DNA of 64,000 nucleotides, taken from Halichoerus grypus (taxonomy: Eukaryota; Chordata; Mammalia; Carnivora; Phocidae). The DNA lies in contig NC_135714.1 in NCBI RefSeq assembly GCF_964656455.1, positions 64,257,850 through 64,321,849 on the forward strand, given 5' to 3'. Every line of letters starts with the position of its first letter. Within the stretch, counting starts at the first letter, position 1. Below the pieces are notes generated by a model. It had not been told where the DNA came from, searched no databases, and saw only the letters and a list, made by a program, of their open reading frames with translations. A program made the position numbers and the translations under genes. Below are positions 48,151 through 59,494 of this stretch, piece by piece.

Positions 48151-48558
48151 TTAAATTGACTTGAGTATATTGTATCTTTTCCAAAGGAAAAACTGTTGAA
48201 AGCGAAGATGTTCAGGGTGGCATCTGGAATCAGATGGCAAGATAATGTTAATGTGTCTCTTGGTACTGCCAGGATTCACCTTTATGGTGGTCTAAAAAAA
48301 ACGTTAATTACTTCATGTCATTGTCCTCAAAGAGCAATGATATTTATTTAGATTTAACAGAAAGAGTCAGCTGGAGTATTTTGTGGCCTCCCTGAATATT
48401 TCTTCTTTACTTTTTCTGTGTTCTTCTTGGAGATGAGTCCAGGGATTTGGTCCCTGTGAGTTGGACAACATAGACCTAATTCTCTAACAAGATACATTGA
48501 AAGATATTTTTAGTATTATTATTTATTTATTTTTTTGTGGGGGCCTAGCAGCAGTCTT
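48151..48558. other. Unassigned DNA
   Basis: Nothing was recognised. Confidence 0.5.
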
Positions 48559-48624
48559 TCTTTTTTTTTTAAATTTTATTATGTTATGTTTATCACCATA
48601 CATTACATCATTAGTTTTTGATTT
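48559..48624 (-). mobile_element. Very short carnivore L1 3' end
   Basis: A T-rich tail is followed by 'ttatgttatgtttatcacca' and 'cattacatcattagtttttg', the extreme 3' end of the carnivore L1. The copy stops after about 65 bases, a severe 5' truncation. Confidence 0.85.
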
Positions 48625-50309
48625 CTTAAACAATTTCCTGCACACTTTCCCCTGAATGGGGAGTGCTGGGCACATGGTTGCTGCTCACTCTCTGGTTGCT
48701 GTAAGTAAGCCCTGAAGTGGGCAGTTCTCTCCAACTGCTGACCAAAGAGGGAGGAGGGGTGAACATACTAGAAATTAGCCTGAGGGCAGCCTGGAAACTC
48801 AGAGTCTGTTACTGGATAAAGTTTCAACTTTAGTCAGTGTCACCAGAAGACAAGAGATAATATGGAACAAAAGGAAGGCAAATGTAGAAAGCAAACAGAG
48901 CTCTTCATCTAGCTGGGCTACATCACAGAAGGCATTGGGATATTCATCTAGTTGGAGAACGTCTGAGCAGTGAGGGTTGCATATTTATTTCCAACATCTG
49001 GCCTCCTTGTTATCTCTGGTTCTGGGAGTCAGAGTTCATCTCCTTGCCTCTTGACCTGCCTGTCACAGGGTACTGCTTTTGTACTGGAAGTTTTGAAGCA
49101 AGTTCCTCTGATGACTACCATCTCCATCAGACTTTGCTATGGTACTTGTCAAATTCTTAAAACTTAAAAGCTCAAGTTATGATCTGTTGGGCTACTAATT
49201 GTAACTATTTTTTTTGACCATTTCAATTATTTAACTGTTCTTTTTTTAAAATTTTATATCATTATTTTTATATTAAACAAACAGATACATTGGGCACTGA
49301 AATGTGAAATCTGCATGAATTATTAAAAGATAAAACAGTAGAGCACAAAGAAATTCTGTGCTTGCAGCAGGCTGTTCTTCTTAGAATTCATGGCCATCAA
49401 AGCAACCTTCTGATTTTAAACTTGCTCTCGTTGTAGAATTTTCTGTTCTGAGGAAACAAGGTGATTATTTGCTAGTGCAACTTACTGGTTTGCTCTGCAG
49501 TTATAGTTCCCATTATAAATTAGCTATCTGGTTATACATCAGTCTCTTTATTTCTAGCAGAACTTAGTATCCCTTGAGCCTGATGGCCTGTGGAGCGCCT
49601 GCCTGTGTGACCAGCCAGCTACTTCAGACATTAGTAGTCCTAATTTCAACTTTATATTTATCTAGATCTATATTATCTCCTATATATGCCAAGCCCATTT
49701 ATATGGGCTGGCCTCTTTTCTCCCCATTTCTCAGTGCTGCTGTAGTGTAGGGTTATTTCGATTATGTCAAATACTTTGGAAAAATTTACAGAACTTCTGT
49801 CTCCAAAGAACATGGAAAATAATCAATTTTGTAATTTCAGGCTATTATTTAGTACATTATTTTAGCAATAATGGAAGATACATTCAATAAAAAAATTACT
49901 TTATCAACAATGATCTTTGTGAACTATGACAACTTAGATTTAAAAAAATGTAATATAAATTCTATTTCATTTTTCCTGACATTTCTCTTCATGTTCTACG
50001 TAATATCCCTTCGTGAAACTTAAATATAATCTTCCCGTTCAGGGGTTTCTAGAGAAATTTGTAAGGGTCAATTCTTCTTCTCATACTGTTTCTTACCTGT
50101 GAATGTATGGATATTTTTTTGCTTCAGGTGGATGACAGGCTCTGTTACCCAGAGGGTTTCATAATCCTTACCTATTTTTTCTAATTTTGGCTCTTCTACA
50201 CCTTAGCTTCTTTGGCACTTGGGTTTTTTCTGTTTCAGCCTGCATATACTGTCTCTTTTATAGCGTTTCCTGACTTTGATTGTACAAGTCACCACCCCTT
50301 GTTCTATTT
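48625..50309. other. Unassigned DNA
   Basis: No gene or repeat was recognised in about 1.7 kb. A 65-codon frame at 48970-49167 has no motif. Confidence 0.45.
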
Positions 50310-50450
50310 TATCAATCTCCATCTCATATAGAACGAAATCCCAGGGGGCAGAAACTTCTGTTTTTATTTCACCATGACTCTCTAGTACTCGGAAGAGTTC
50401 CTGGATAATAGCAGATGTTAGATGCTGAATAAAGTCTGAACGCAGTGGAG
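50310..50450 (+). repeat. L2 3'-end fragment
   Basis: The order 'catctcatatagaacgaaat', 'cccagggggcagaaacttct' and 'gttagatgctgaataaa' follows the forward L2 end. Confidence 0.6.
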
Positions 50451-50835
50451 CCTTATTCTGTTCTTTTTCTAGGAATAGTATAATTTATATATCCTGAGAA
50501 TACCTAATTTCTTCTTCACATTTACCAAAACTTTTCTGGATATATATATATATTTAAATTAGCACTTAAAAAATCAAATACATTTGTTTTGCAGCCCCAT
50601 AGCTTAAAATCCAGTGTGTTAAATAGTCATTATACACGATATTTAAATCATTACAAATATCCAATGACTTAGTAAAATGTTCTACAGAAGAGATCACTGC
50701 CTTCATAATGACATCATTTCATTTATAACTTTTTATTATGTAAATTTCATTTTCTATGGTATTTCTATAAAGAGGATGTTTTTCTTGGTTAATCAATCTT
50801 GCTTATGTCTCCATTTTAGGAAAGACAAATTTTTA

Positions 50836-51057
50836 TTTTATTTTATTTTATTTTATTTTATTTTTAAAGATTTTGTTTATTTATTTGACAGAGAGAGATA
50901 CACAGCGAGAGAGAGAACACAAGCAGGGGGAGTGGGAGAGGGAGAAGCAGGCTTCCCGCAGAGCAGGGAGCCCGATGCGGGGCTCGATCCCAGGACTCCG
51001 GGATCATGACCTGAGCCGAAGGCAGACGCTTAACGACTGAGCCACCCAGGCGCCACC
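50836..51057 (-). mobile_element. SINEC, first of an adjacent pair
   Basis: It begins with a (TTTTA)n tail and carries the variants 'gattttgtttattt' and 'gatacacagcgagagagaga', shared with the copy at 56145-56346. The head ends in 'gcgccac' in place of the usual 'gcgcccc'. See the findings for its shared insertion site with the next SINE. Confidence 0.95.
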
Positions 51058-51068
51058 GACAAATTTTT

Positions 51069-51262
51069 TTTTTAAAGATTTTATTTATTTATTTGACAGA
51101 GAGAGACACAGCGAGAGAGGGAACACAAGCAGGGGGAGTGGGAGAGGGAGAAGCAGGCTTCCTGCGGAGCAGGGAGCCCCATGCAGGGCTCGATCCCAGG
51201 ACCCTGGGATCATGACCTGAGCCGAAGGCAGACTCTTAACGACTGAGCCACCCAGGCGCCCC
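51069..51262 (-). mobile_element. SINEC, second of an adjacent pair (young)
   Basis: The copy is close to consensus, with an intact head 'ggggcgcctgggtggctcag' on minus. The flank aggaaagacagattttta at 51263-51280 repeats the sequence left of the first SINE at 50818-50835 with one difference. 'gacaaattttt' between the two (51058-51068) is a partial copy of the same site. Confidence 0.95.
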
Positions 51263-51280
51263 AGGAAAGACAGATTTTTA

Positions 51281-52489
51281 GTTTCAGTAGTGCCTGAGTA
51301 GCTTGTGATTCTCCTAGCAAAAAGTTCAGTTTAACAATTTACAATGTTTGCCAAGAGTAAAAATATTCAGACATGAAATGCTTTGTTTAATATGTTTAAT
51401 TTTGTCTAATATGGATGTCATTAAGCTGTAGATCAAAATTATTTAACTGTAATAAAAATAATTGCAGTATGCTTTTCAGGAAGAACCACATATTTTATGT
51501 AATGATTTAAAAAGCAAGACTTTTAAAAAAACTCTAAGGATAATTTCGTCGTTTAAAAATAGAATTAATACAGGTTGGATACCAGGTTTTCTGTACATTT
51601 AATATGTGCATAAAAATAAAGGTAGTAAATTGGACTTAGAATCCTGAATACTGTTTGATATAAACATTTAGACGATTAAAAGCTTTGCTCAGTTTTTAAA
51701 AAAGAACTCATCTGGAAAGTATGTTATATAGGACAACACATATAATATGCATACAAGTATAATAGTTAACATTCATAAATGTTAACATAAAGGACATAAA
51801 GTTAATAAAGCCATTTTCTTTCTGTATTTAAGGAAATGTTTTATTATATTCAGGTAAACAGAATATTATACAGCCCATATATTTGTATAATTACTTTGAG
51901 GAACTTTTACTTTTCTGTTCATTCTCACCAAATTTCATGGGTTAATATCTTTGACAATCCACTGTCAAGAAGAATTAGTGATAAGGATGTTTGTGAAAAG
52001 TGCATAAGCATATAGTGCCTCATGATAAACTAATTCTTTGGGATATCCAGGGAAATAATTATGACTGGTAGGAAGTCAAAGGCAGAGAGTTTTACGTAGG
52101 AGAAAGTGGAGGGACTTGGAAGTATGTGTAAGGAGCCAGAGAGCACTACAGCTTGGTATAGTATTAATACTCGTTGCTAGTTTGAATCGTTTCACTGGGC
52201 TCTGGAGTAAAGGTTTGACTGTAATTGTCTGGTACCTCTGCTGGGTTTTTAGGGCAGGAGGCTAGGAGCCCAGAGGGTCTGAGCTTGTGAGAGCCTGATA
52301 GAAGAGATGGTTGAGAGTATGGGCTTTGAATCTGTTGATTTGCACATGAAAGGTAGGTGCACTCTTACGGGAGTCCTTTACCAGCTCTAGGAATTGGCTA
52401 GCCTGAGGAGGGGTAGCCTCTCCAGGGTATGCTTAATGTAGTCTCTCACCAACCCTTAAGGTGGGTATAGTATTTATAACTGTCTTCTC
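51281..52489. other. Unassigned AT-rich DNA
   Basis: No gene or repeat was recognised. Confidence 0.5.
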
Positions 52490-52630
52490 TAAGTGCTCAC
52501 ATCATACATGCCCATGGCTTTAAAACGACTTGTATGCTGATGACTCTTAAATTTGTATCCAACTCTGGCTTCTCTCTCAGCCTGAGGCAGGTGGTACATC
52601 TATTGGCCCTTCTGCATCTTATGTCTGGGA
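52490..52630 (+). repeat. L2-type ancient repeat, left piece
   Basis: The words 'gcccatggctttaaaacgac' and 'atgctgatgactcttaaatt' match the ancient sequence seen elsewhere in the window. It probably continues past the L1 insertion at 52746. Confidence 0.5.
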
Positions 52631-52634
52631 TCAA

Positions 52635-52740
52635 GAATTCAAATATAATTAACATACAGTGTTCTATTAGTTTCAGGTGTGCAAAATAATGATTCAGCAA
52701 TTCTGTACATTACTCAGTGCTCATCACGGTGAGTGTAAGA
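52635..52740 (-). mobile_element. Short L1 3' UTR fragment
   Basis: 'ttaacatacagtgttctatt', 'agtttcaggtgtgcaaaata' and 'ctcatcacggtgagtgtaa' are the 3' UTR of an older carnivore L1, read antisense. The copy is about 100 bases and sits inside the L2-type repeat. Confidence 0.85.
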
Positions 52741-52745
52741 GCATC

Positions 52746-53556
52746 TTATTCTTGAAGTTAACAGTTTGCTTGATTCCTAGCCCCATTCTTTATCCAGATT
52801 GGCTCCTCTTCCCATTTTCCCCAGCTCCACTGTTCTAGACCAAGTCACCATCAAACTAGTCACTTTTTTTTTTTTTTTTTGCTCTCCTCTAGTATTTCAC
52901 ATAATTGGCAGTGCCGTTTTTTAAAAAATATACATCTGATCAGGTGACTTCCCTGTTTAAAACCCCTGCTTGGGTTTCCCTTATATGTAGAGCAAAATCT
53001 AAACTTTTTACTGTGGCTTATCAGTCCTACACAATCTGACAGCTGTCTAGGTTCCCATCTGTATTTCTCAGCACTCTACCTATGCTCGTGAGCTCACGAC
53101 CCTTTCTCTAGCCGTCCTAGCCTCCTTTCCATTCCTCACACCCCAAGACCATTCACATATTACTTACTTGCTTTTCCCTTTGCTTGGATTGTGCTACTAC
53201 ACGTTTTGCATATGGGACTCCTCAGCCTTCTGGTCTAGGCTCAAATGTCACTTGTTGAGCAGTGTTCTTTGACCATTTGAGTTAACTAAGCCACCCATTG
53301 CTCCTTGACCCTCCGTCACTTTTATTTCCTTCACAGCTTTTTTTTAAACCACAATTTATAATTATCTTTGGTTATTCATGAATTTGTTACTGTCTTTCAT
53401 TCCGTTGAAATGAAACCCACAAGAGGTTGGGGACATAGCCTGTCTCTCTCTCTCTCTCTCTCCCATTGTTCTAATCCCACCCCTATGTTCTCATGACTAG
53501 AACATATACATGGTCGATATTTGTGGAATAAATAAATACATTCATGTGTGTGGTAG
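52746..53556 (+). mobile_element. L2 LINE 3' region, forward
   Basis: The forward L2 3' region is in order: 'ctgatcaggtgacttccctg', 'gtttaaaacccctgcttggg', 'cacaatctgacagctgtcta', 'tgtgctactacacg', 'gctcaaatgtcacttgttga', 'gcagtgttctttgaccattt', and 'gtcgatatttgtggaataaa' at the end. It includes a T run at about 52864-52880 and a (TC)n tract at 53440-53463. Non-coding. Confidence 0.8.
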
Positions 53557-54178
53557 ACTCAGAAGAATCAAAATGATCATCTATGGAAATGAAGAGTCTT
53601 TATTCCAGTATATCTGATTCCAAGTCTAGCACTTTCTCTGGTATAATCAAAGATGTGTATCTGCTTCACCTCATAAGTTTTAAAGGAAAATGATTGCAGT
53701 TTATATGCTACATTTTATTACATTTTGTTAAGGCATGTAAAGGTAGGCTAGATTTTATGGATTTGGTGTTCCTCCACAGTGGTAAAATTCAGTGTTAATT
53801 TATGTTTTACAATGAAGGTAGGAAAGGAAGGAGAAGAAACAAGTATTTAATTTGGCTGAAACTCTAATTTTCTTCCTGAAATGTATAGTTATATAGCTTG
53901 CTTTTCTAGCAAAAAAGTATCTGCAGCAAGAACAAATTTTACCAATATATTTAAAATAACATTTTAGAAAATGGTATAAAGAAACATTACAAACACATTC
54001 AGCTGCCAATCCTTGGTCATTGTGAAATTTTTAATGTGGGTAAAAAACCCCAAATTATAGTCAGTTTCTTTTCATTTAGAAGAAAATTTCTTTATTTTCT
54101 ATTCAAGTAATTATACAGTTCATACCATTTTTTCCTTTTGTTAAATTTTCTTAAAGTAGTAATGCAATTTTTGTTGAT
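53557..54178. other. Unassigned AT-rich DNA
   Basis: No gene or repeat was recognised. Confidence 0.5.
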
Positions 54179-54191
54179 AACAAGTGACTTT

Positions 54192-54570
54192 TTTTTAAAG
54201 ATTTATTTATTAGAGCGAGAGCATGCAGGGGGAGTAGCAGAGGGAGAACTTTTTTTTTAAGATTTATTTATTTATTTGGGTAGGGAGAGGCAGAGGGAGA
54301 GAGAGAATCTCAAGCAGACTCACTGCTGAGCGCAGAGCTCGACATGGGGCTTAATCTCAAGACCCTGAGATCAGGACCTGAGCTGGAATCAAGAGTCAGA
54401 TGCCCAGTCAGCTGAGCCACCCAGGCGCCCTGGGGGAAGAGAATCTTAAGCAGACTCTTCACTGAGCATGGAGCCTGACTCAGGGCTCCATCTCTCTATC
54501 CTGAGATGAGGATCTGAGCTGAAACCAAGAGTTGGACACTTAACAGACTGCACCATCCAGGCTCCCCAAT
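54192..54570 (-). mobile_element. Old SINEC, interrupted by another SINEC
   Basis: The outer element is 54192-54249 plus 54431-54570. It has a 13-bp duplication with one mismatch (aacaagtgacttt / aagaagtgacttt) at 54179-54191 and 54571-54583. Its sequence is the older, diverged SINEC type. Confidence 0.9.
54250..54430 (-). mobile_element. SINEC inserted inside an older SINEC
   Basis: It runs from 'tttttttttaagatttattt' to the reversed head 'gagccacccaggcgccc'. The outer SINE resumes directly afterwards at 'tgggggaagagaatcttaag'. The target duplication is not clear because the target was itself purine-rich. Confidence 0.9.
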
Positions 54571-54723
54571 AAGAAGTGACTTTGGTCATTTCTTTTGATG
54601 TAGATTTCCTTACTGGACTTGAAATAAACAGAAGGATGCTAATTTTATTTTATTTTTTTTAGAAGTATGTTAATTTTAAAGTTAAATAGAGTATCAAATA
54701 AGACAAAGTCAGTGCTCATTATT

Positions 54724-54960
54724 TTTTTTCATTTTATTTTATTATGTTATGTTAATCACTATACATCATTAGTTTTTGATGTAGTGTTCCATGATTCATT
54801 GTTTTTGGATAACACCCAGTGCTCCATTCAATACGTGCCCTCTTTAATACCCATCACCAGGCTAACCCATCCCCCTACCCCCTCCCCTCTAGAACCCTCA
54901 GTTTGTTTCTCAGAGTCCATCGTCTCTCATGGTTCATCTCCCCCTCCGATTTCCCCCCCT
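54724..54960 (-). mobile_element. Carnivore L1 3' UTR, 5'-truncated
   Basis: The antisense L1 3' UTR has the same landmarks as at 16866-17170. An exact 8-bp duplication, tcattatt, lies at 54716-54723 and 54961-54968. The 101-codon frame across it is not a gene. Confidence 0.92.
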
Positions 54961-55239
54961 TCATTATTCTAAATGTAACCCTTTTATAAAAGTAATATAT
55001 ATTCATTATGGAAAGTAAAAAGTAAGTGAAAATAATAAAGATTGCCTGTAATTCTACCAACTGGTTTTGATATTTTGATATACTTCTTTCTCTTCATTTT
55101 TTTCCATATATGTGAATCTGTATTTTACATACTATTTAAAATTTGGGTCATATCATTCATTTAATTTTGAAACTTGCTTTTTAACCTAATGAAAGGTATA
55201 TGTTCAATGTCATTAAATACTATTCTATGATTTGTTTAT

Positions 55240-55569
55240 TTGTTTATAAAACATTTTTAATAAAAGTTATATATATTTAAGGTGTATAGTATGATGATTT
55301 TTATATACATATATATTGTAAAACACTCCCACTGTTGAGTTAATTAACATGTCCGTCACCTCACATATATATCTTTTTTTTGTAAGAACACTTAAATTTT
55401 ACTCTATTAGCAAATTTCCATTATACAATACAATATCTACTATGTCACTATGTTATACATTTATCTTATAACAAAAAGTTTTTACCCTTTTATCATACTC
55501 TTTCCATTATTCCCACATGCCAGGCCCTGGCAACCACCAGTTCTACTCTTTGTTTCTATGAGTTTGACT

Positions 55570-55603
<34 letters not shown>

Positions 55604-55877
55604 TACCACATATAAGTAACTCCATATAGTATATGTTTTGACTTTCTGGCTTATTTCACTTAGTAGAATGGCTTCCAGGTTCATTCATGTTGTTGCAAAT
55701 GTCAGGATTTCCTTCTTTTTTTAAGACTGAATAATATTCTATTGTATATATAAACCACATTTTCTTTATCCATTCATCTATTGAAGGACACTTAGGTTGT
55801 TTCCATACCTTGGCTATTGTGAATAATGCATCAGTGAACATAGGAGTACAGATAACTCTTGATGATAGTGATTTAAT
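55240..55877 (-). mobile_element. L1 3' end (older primate/carnivore-shared type)
   Basis: An antisense L1: 3' UTR at 55240-55640, then the end of ORF2 to 55877 ('ttcatccattcatctattga'-type landmarks near 55770-55800). It contains a run of about 28 Ts at 55573-55600 where related copies have a short T run. Confidence 0.85.
55656..55841 (-). pseudogene. L1 ORF2 C-terminal remnant
   Basis: The minus frame reads an L1 ORF2 end with 'ALFTIAKVWKQPKCPSIDEW' followed by 'IKKMWFIYTIEYYSVLKKE'. Only 61 codons survive and there is no catalytic region. Confidence 0.9.
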
Positions 55878-55886
55878 GGAACATAA

Positions 55887-56092
55887 TTTTTTAGAAAATA
55901 TTTATTTATTAGAGAGAGAGAGAGAGAGAGACAGCATGAGTGGCGAGAGGGTCAGAGGGAGAGAGAGACTCTCAAGAAGACTTCCCATTGAGTGCAGAGC
56001 CTGACGCGGGGCTTGATCTCATGACCGTGAGATCATGACCTGAGCCAAAATCAAGTGTTGGACGCTCAACCAACTGAGCCACCCAGGCACCA
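55887..56092 (-). mobile_element. SINEC, older form, at the edge of an L1
   Basis: The tail 'gaaaatatttatttattaga', an (AG)n run and the reversed head 'gccacccaggcacca' are present. It begins ten bases after the recognisable L1 sequence ends. No clear duplication. Confidence 0.9.
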
Positions 56093-56144
56093 CTGGGATT
56101 TTTACGCACTTTATGTTTCATTAGGGACATTATTTTCTTCTTCT

Positions 56145-56346
56145 TCTTTTTTTTAAAGATTTTGTTTATTTATTTGACAGAGAGAGATACACAGCGAGAG
56201 AGAGAACACAAGCAGGGGGAGTGGGAGAGGGAGAAGGAGGCTCCCCGCAGAGCAGGGAGCCCGATGTGGGACTCAATCCCAGGACCCTGGGATCATGACC
56301 CAAGCCGAAGGCAGACGCTTAACGACTGAGCCACCCAGGCGCCACT
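56145..56346 (-). mobile_element. SINEC with 18-bp target duplication
   Basis: An exact duplication, ggacattattttcttctt, lies at 56127-56144 and 56347-56364. The body shares diagnostic variants with the copy at 50836-51057. Confidence 0.97.
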
Positions 56347-56364
56347 GGACATTATTTTCTTCTT

Positions 56365-56769
56365 ATGATATAGTATAATAATGATGATATGCTTCAGACT
56401 TGAATTTGCTTTCGAGACCACTGATATTATTTTTACCATGTAATGATTAAATCTTGAATCTAATGTTTCTGACATTTACATTTCTACATTACTGTACATA
56501 TCACTAGCATTTATTGCATATACTTTTTTTATCCCTTTAATTTTTACCGTTTTGTATTTTGATTTATGTGTGTCTTTTATTACTAGTATATGTATTTATT
56601 TTTTTTGCATACCCATCTATTTGGAAAATCTCTCATAGTTTAAGAATAATTTAAGTCTCATAGTTTAAGAATTTAGCCCATTTTCAATATTTTTGTTTAA
56701 TTTGTTTTCATTTTAGTGGGTGCCTCTCATGAAGGAGTTTAGGTACCTGAGCTACTTTGGCCATTTTAG
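56365..56769. other. Unassigned AT-rich DNA
   Basis: No gene or repeat was recognised. The word 'tctcatagtttaagaat' occurs twice in close succession at about 56633-56672. Confidence 0.5.
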
Positions 56770-57360
56770 TTCTATCTCATTTTTAAATTGAAGTGTAATT
56801 GACATATTAGTTTCATGTGTACACTATAATGATTCAGTTTTTACATATGTTGCAAAATGATCACCATAATAAGTCTAATTAGCATCTGTCACCATATAGT
56901 TTCAGAATTTTTCCTTATGATGAGAACTTTTAAGATTTACTCTCTCAGCAACTTTCAAATATGCGTTACAATAGTATTAACTATGCTGTACATTATATTA
57001 TCATCACTTTTATTTTATAACTGAAAATTTATCTTTTGATTCCCTTCACCCATTTCACCCACTCCCCAACTCTCACTCTGGCAACCACCAATCCTGTTGT
57101 CTGTATCTATGAGCTGGTGTTTGTTGTCATTTTAGATTCCACATATAAGTGAGATCACATGGTATTTGTCTTTCACTTTGCATAATGACCTTAGAGTCCT
57201 TCCACGTTATCACATATGGCAAGATTTCATTCTTTTTTTAATGCTGAATAATAGATCATATATATATATATGTATATATATATAGATCTATATCTATATA
57301 TATCACATTTTCTTTCACCCACTGATGGACACATGGACACATAGGTTGTTTTCTCTATCC
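56770..57360 (-). mobile_element. L1 3' end with TA-rich expansion
   Basis: Antisense L1 3' UTR and ORF2 end landmarks ('taattgacatattagtttca', 'catctgtcaccatatagttt', 'acatataagtgagatcacat', 'cactgatggacacatggaca'). A TA-rich tract at about 57257-57303 interrupts it. Confidence 0.85.
57257..57303. repeat. (TA)n-rich tract
   Basis: Alternating TA with a few interruptions, including palindromic 'tatatagatctatat'. It lies inside the L1. Confidence 0.9.
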
Positions 57361-57670
57361 CCATTTGATAGTTCTTTTTTTTAAAAGGTAAATAATAGGC
57401 ATACAATATTTATCTGATTAAAACCCCCATTCTAGAGTATGGTGGCAACATATCTCTCATAACCGCTCACGAAACCATACCATTTTACGTCTCACATTTT
57501 ATGTATGTAAAATAGTTATCAATAGCCAACCTAGCTCTACAGAATTATTTTATTGACCTCATTGCTTTGTTGTTGTTTGAATGACTGGCTTATGCATTTG
57601 TGTTTTGAAAAAAGGTCAGATTTCATTTTTGGGGGGAACTCTGCTTTAAACTCTTTTTTTTTTTAGTAAG
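57361..57670. other. Unassigned DNA
   Basis: Nothing was recognised between the L1 and the next SINE, apart from T runs just before the SINE. Confidence 0.5.
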
Positions 57671-57857
57671 TTTTTTTTTTTTTTTATTTGACAGAGAGAG
57701 ACACAGTGAGAGAGGGAACACAAGCAGGGGGCATGGGAGAGGGAGAAGCAGGCTTCCCGCAGAGCAGAGAGCCTGATGCGGGGCTCGATCCCAGGACTCT
57801 GGGATCATGACCTGAGCCGAAGGCAGACGCTTAACGACTGAGCCACCCAAATGCCCC
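57671..57857 (-). mobile_element. SINEC, young copy with altered head
   Basis: The body is close to the young consensus. The head reads 'caaatgcccc' (reversed) where others have 'caggcgcccc'. A possible duplication, 'tttaaact', lies on both sides. Confidence 0.93.
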
Positions 57858-57910
57858 TCTTGTTTAAACTTCTATTTAGTCCTCAGACCACTGCAGTGGG
57901 GATTGAACTC

Positions 57911-57993
57911 CTATCTCAACTAAAACTGCCCCTGCCCCTGTCTCAACTAAAACTGCTCCTGCCCCTCCTATCTCAACTCAGACTGCCCCTGCC
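57911..57993. repeat. Three-copy 28-bp tandem repeat
   Basis: Units at 57911-57938, 57939-57967 and 57968-57993 share 'tctcaact' followed by 'actgc.cctgcc'. They differ at a few bases. The overlapping frame reads as leucine/proline repeats but shows no gene context. Confidence 0.85.
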
Positions 57994-57999
57994 ACTAAA

Positions 58000-58290
58000 A
58001 GTGACTTCTATTTATTCAATCCATTGGTCATTTAATACTGCTCTTCCAACTGATCTCTCTGAAGCATTTGGCATTATTGAGAATGGATTCCCAGAAGAAT
58101 ATGGTGGGAAACCATGAGAGAATGGTGTCCTAAAAACAGGCAGTCTCCTTTGGGTGGCCTTCCTCCACTACAGGGAAGATACAATGGTTTCATTCAGTGT
58201 TCAATCTTTGACTCCATTCTCTTCTGACTTATTAATTTCTCCTAGGGAGAGCTCATTTAAAAGCTGTTTCCTGATTTTCATGTGTAAGAA
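58000..58290 (+). repeat. L2-type ancient repeat (tentative)
   Basis: The words 'ctgaagcatttggcattatt' and 'tgactccattctcttctgac' resemble the forward sense of an ancient LINE-related repeat. Confidence 0.4.
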
Positions 58291-59494
58291 CCTGATGTAT
58301 TTTATTATAATAAAATCCTCAAGTTTGAATCTGTGTAGGTTGTACTATAGTATTAATAAAATTAGACTACACCAAACCACCATATTTTAAATTCCAATAA
58401 TTCTACTAGTTCAGTATACTCAATCTTCTCATTTGTTGGATTAACCAGCTATTTTTTTTGAAACTGCTGTCAAAGCAATAGTAAATTTGTTCCAAAATGG
58501 TTTAATATTTGTGGTATTTGGCAGTATATTCAATGAGTCTTCAATTACATCTGGGAGAAATACAAGTTTCATCTGTCTCACACGTGTGTCCTACTCAAAG
58601 CATGGCACTGGTGCAGGTCTATTTCCTATGCTCATAAATAAGATACCAACAAACCCACAATATTGGTACATACTGTTCTGGACTAGCTTGTAAAATGTTA
58701 ACCACAGGAAGTGATTTTAGTTCTTTTTTTAAAATCTTTTTTTCCCTCCATCAGGCTGCCTACGTGCTCACTGTGGCATTTTAAATTTCCTGGATCTTCT
58801 AAGTACTCAAAATTACTGGAATAAACAAATGGAATATGATCTTATTTACTTAAATAAAATGTGGACAAATAAGTAAATAAGTAAATAAGCAAATAAGTAA
58901 AATGACAGTGATCTAAGCCTGATTGTTTTGAGAATGGGGTTTTTAATAACGTCCATTGAAACTTATAAAATGTGTGGTCATAGTAAGTGCAGATCAGTGC
59001 ATTAACCATCTGCCTTTCTGATAATTTATAATATAGCTTGAGCTCTCATAACTCCAACCTATCTTATCACTGCCCTTGGACATTTGTATTTACAATATGA
59101 GTTATTGCTTATTGAATTTTAAATTATTTTAAATGGTAATAAAGGTACTAAAAATGGAGTTAATGGTGGGCTTGGTTTTTCTCAGTAGGTACCTACTTTC
59201 ATAATTAAAGTAATGTGTTCTTAATTAATTTCAATATATAAATATAAATAAATCAATATAAGTACATGTAAATTTATTAAAATTAATTAAACATTAAAGA
59301 AATACCTATTCATATGACTTTGGATAGGGTTCTAAGAGTTTGAACTTGTCTCAACGTTTTTAAACAAAAAAATTTCTACAGTGTTCAAAGATGGCACTAT
59401 TTTTGATGTAATATTTATCCCCTTTATTTTTTTCTTATTCATAACATAAAAGAAAAAAACAAAGTATATTAAGTGTAGTAGTTTGGAAAATATT
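58291..59494. other. Unassigned AT-rich DNA
   Basis: It contains an AAATAAGT-type simple repeat at about 58866-58900 and very AT-rich sequence at 59190-59300. No gene or named repeat was recognised. Confidence 0.5.

Noticed and set aside
50677..51009. 110-codon frame
   Set aside because: Its second half is antisense SINEC read through, and the middle is a TTTTA simple repeat.
54667..54972. 101-codon frame
   Set aside because: It is made largely of antisense L1 3' UTR.
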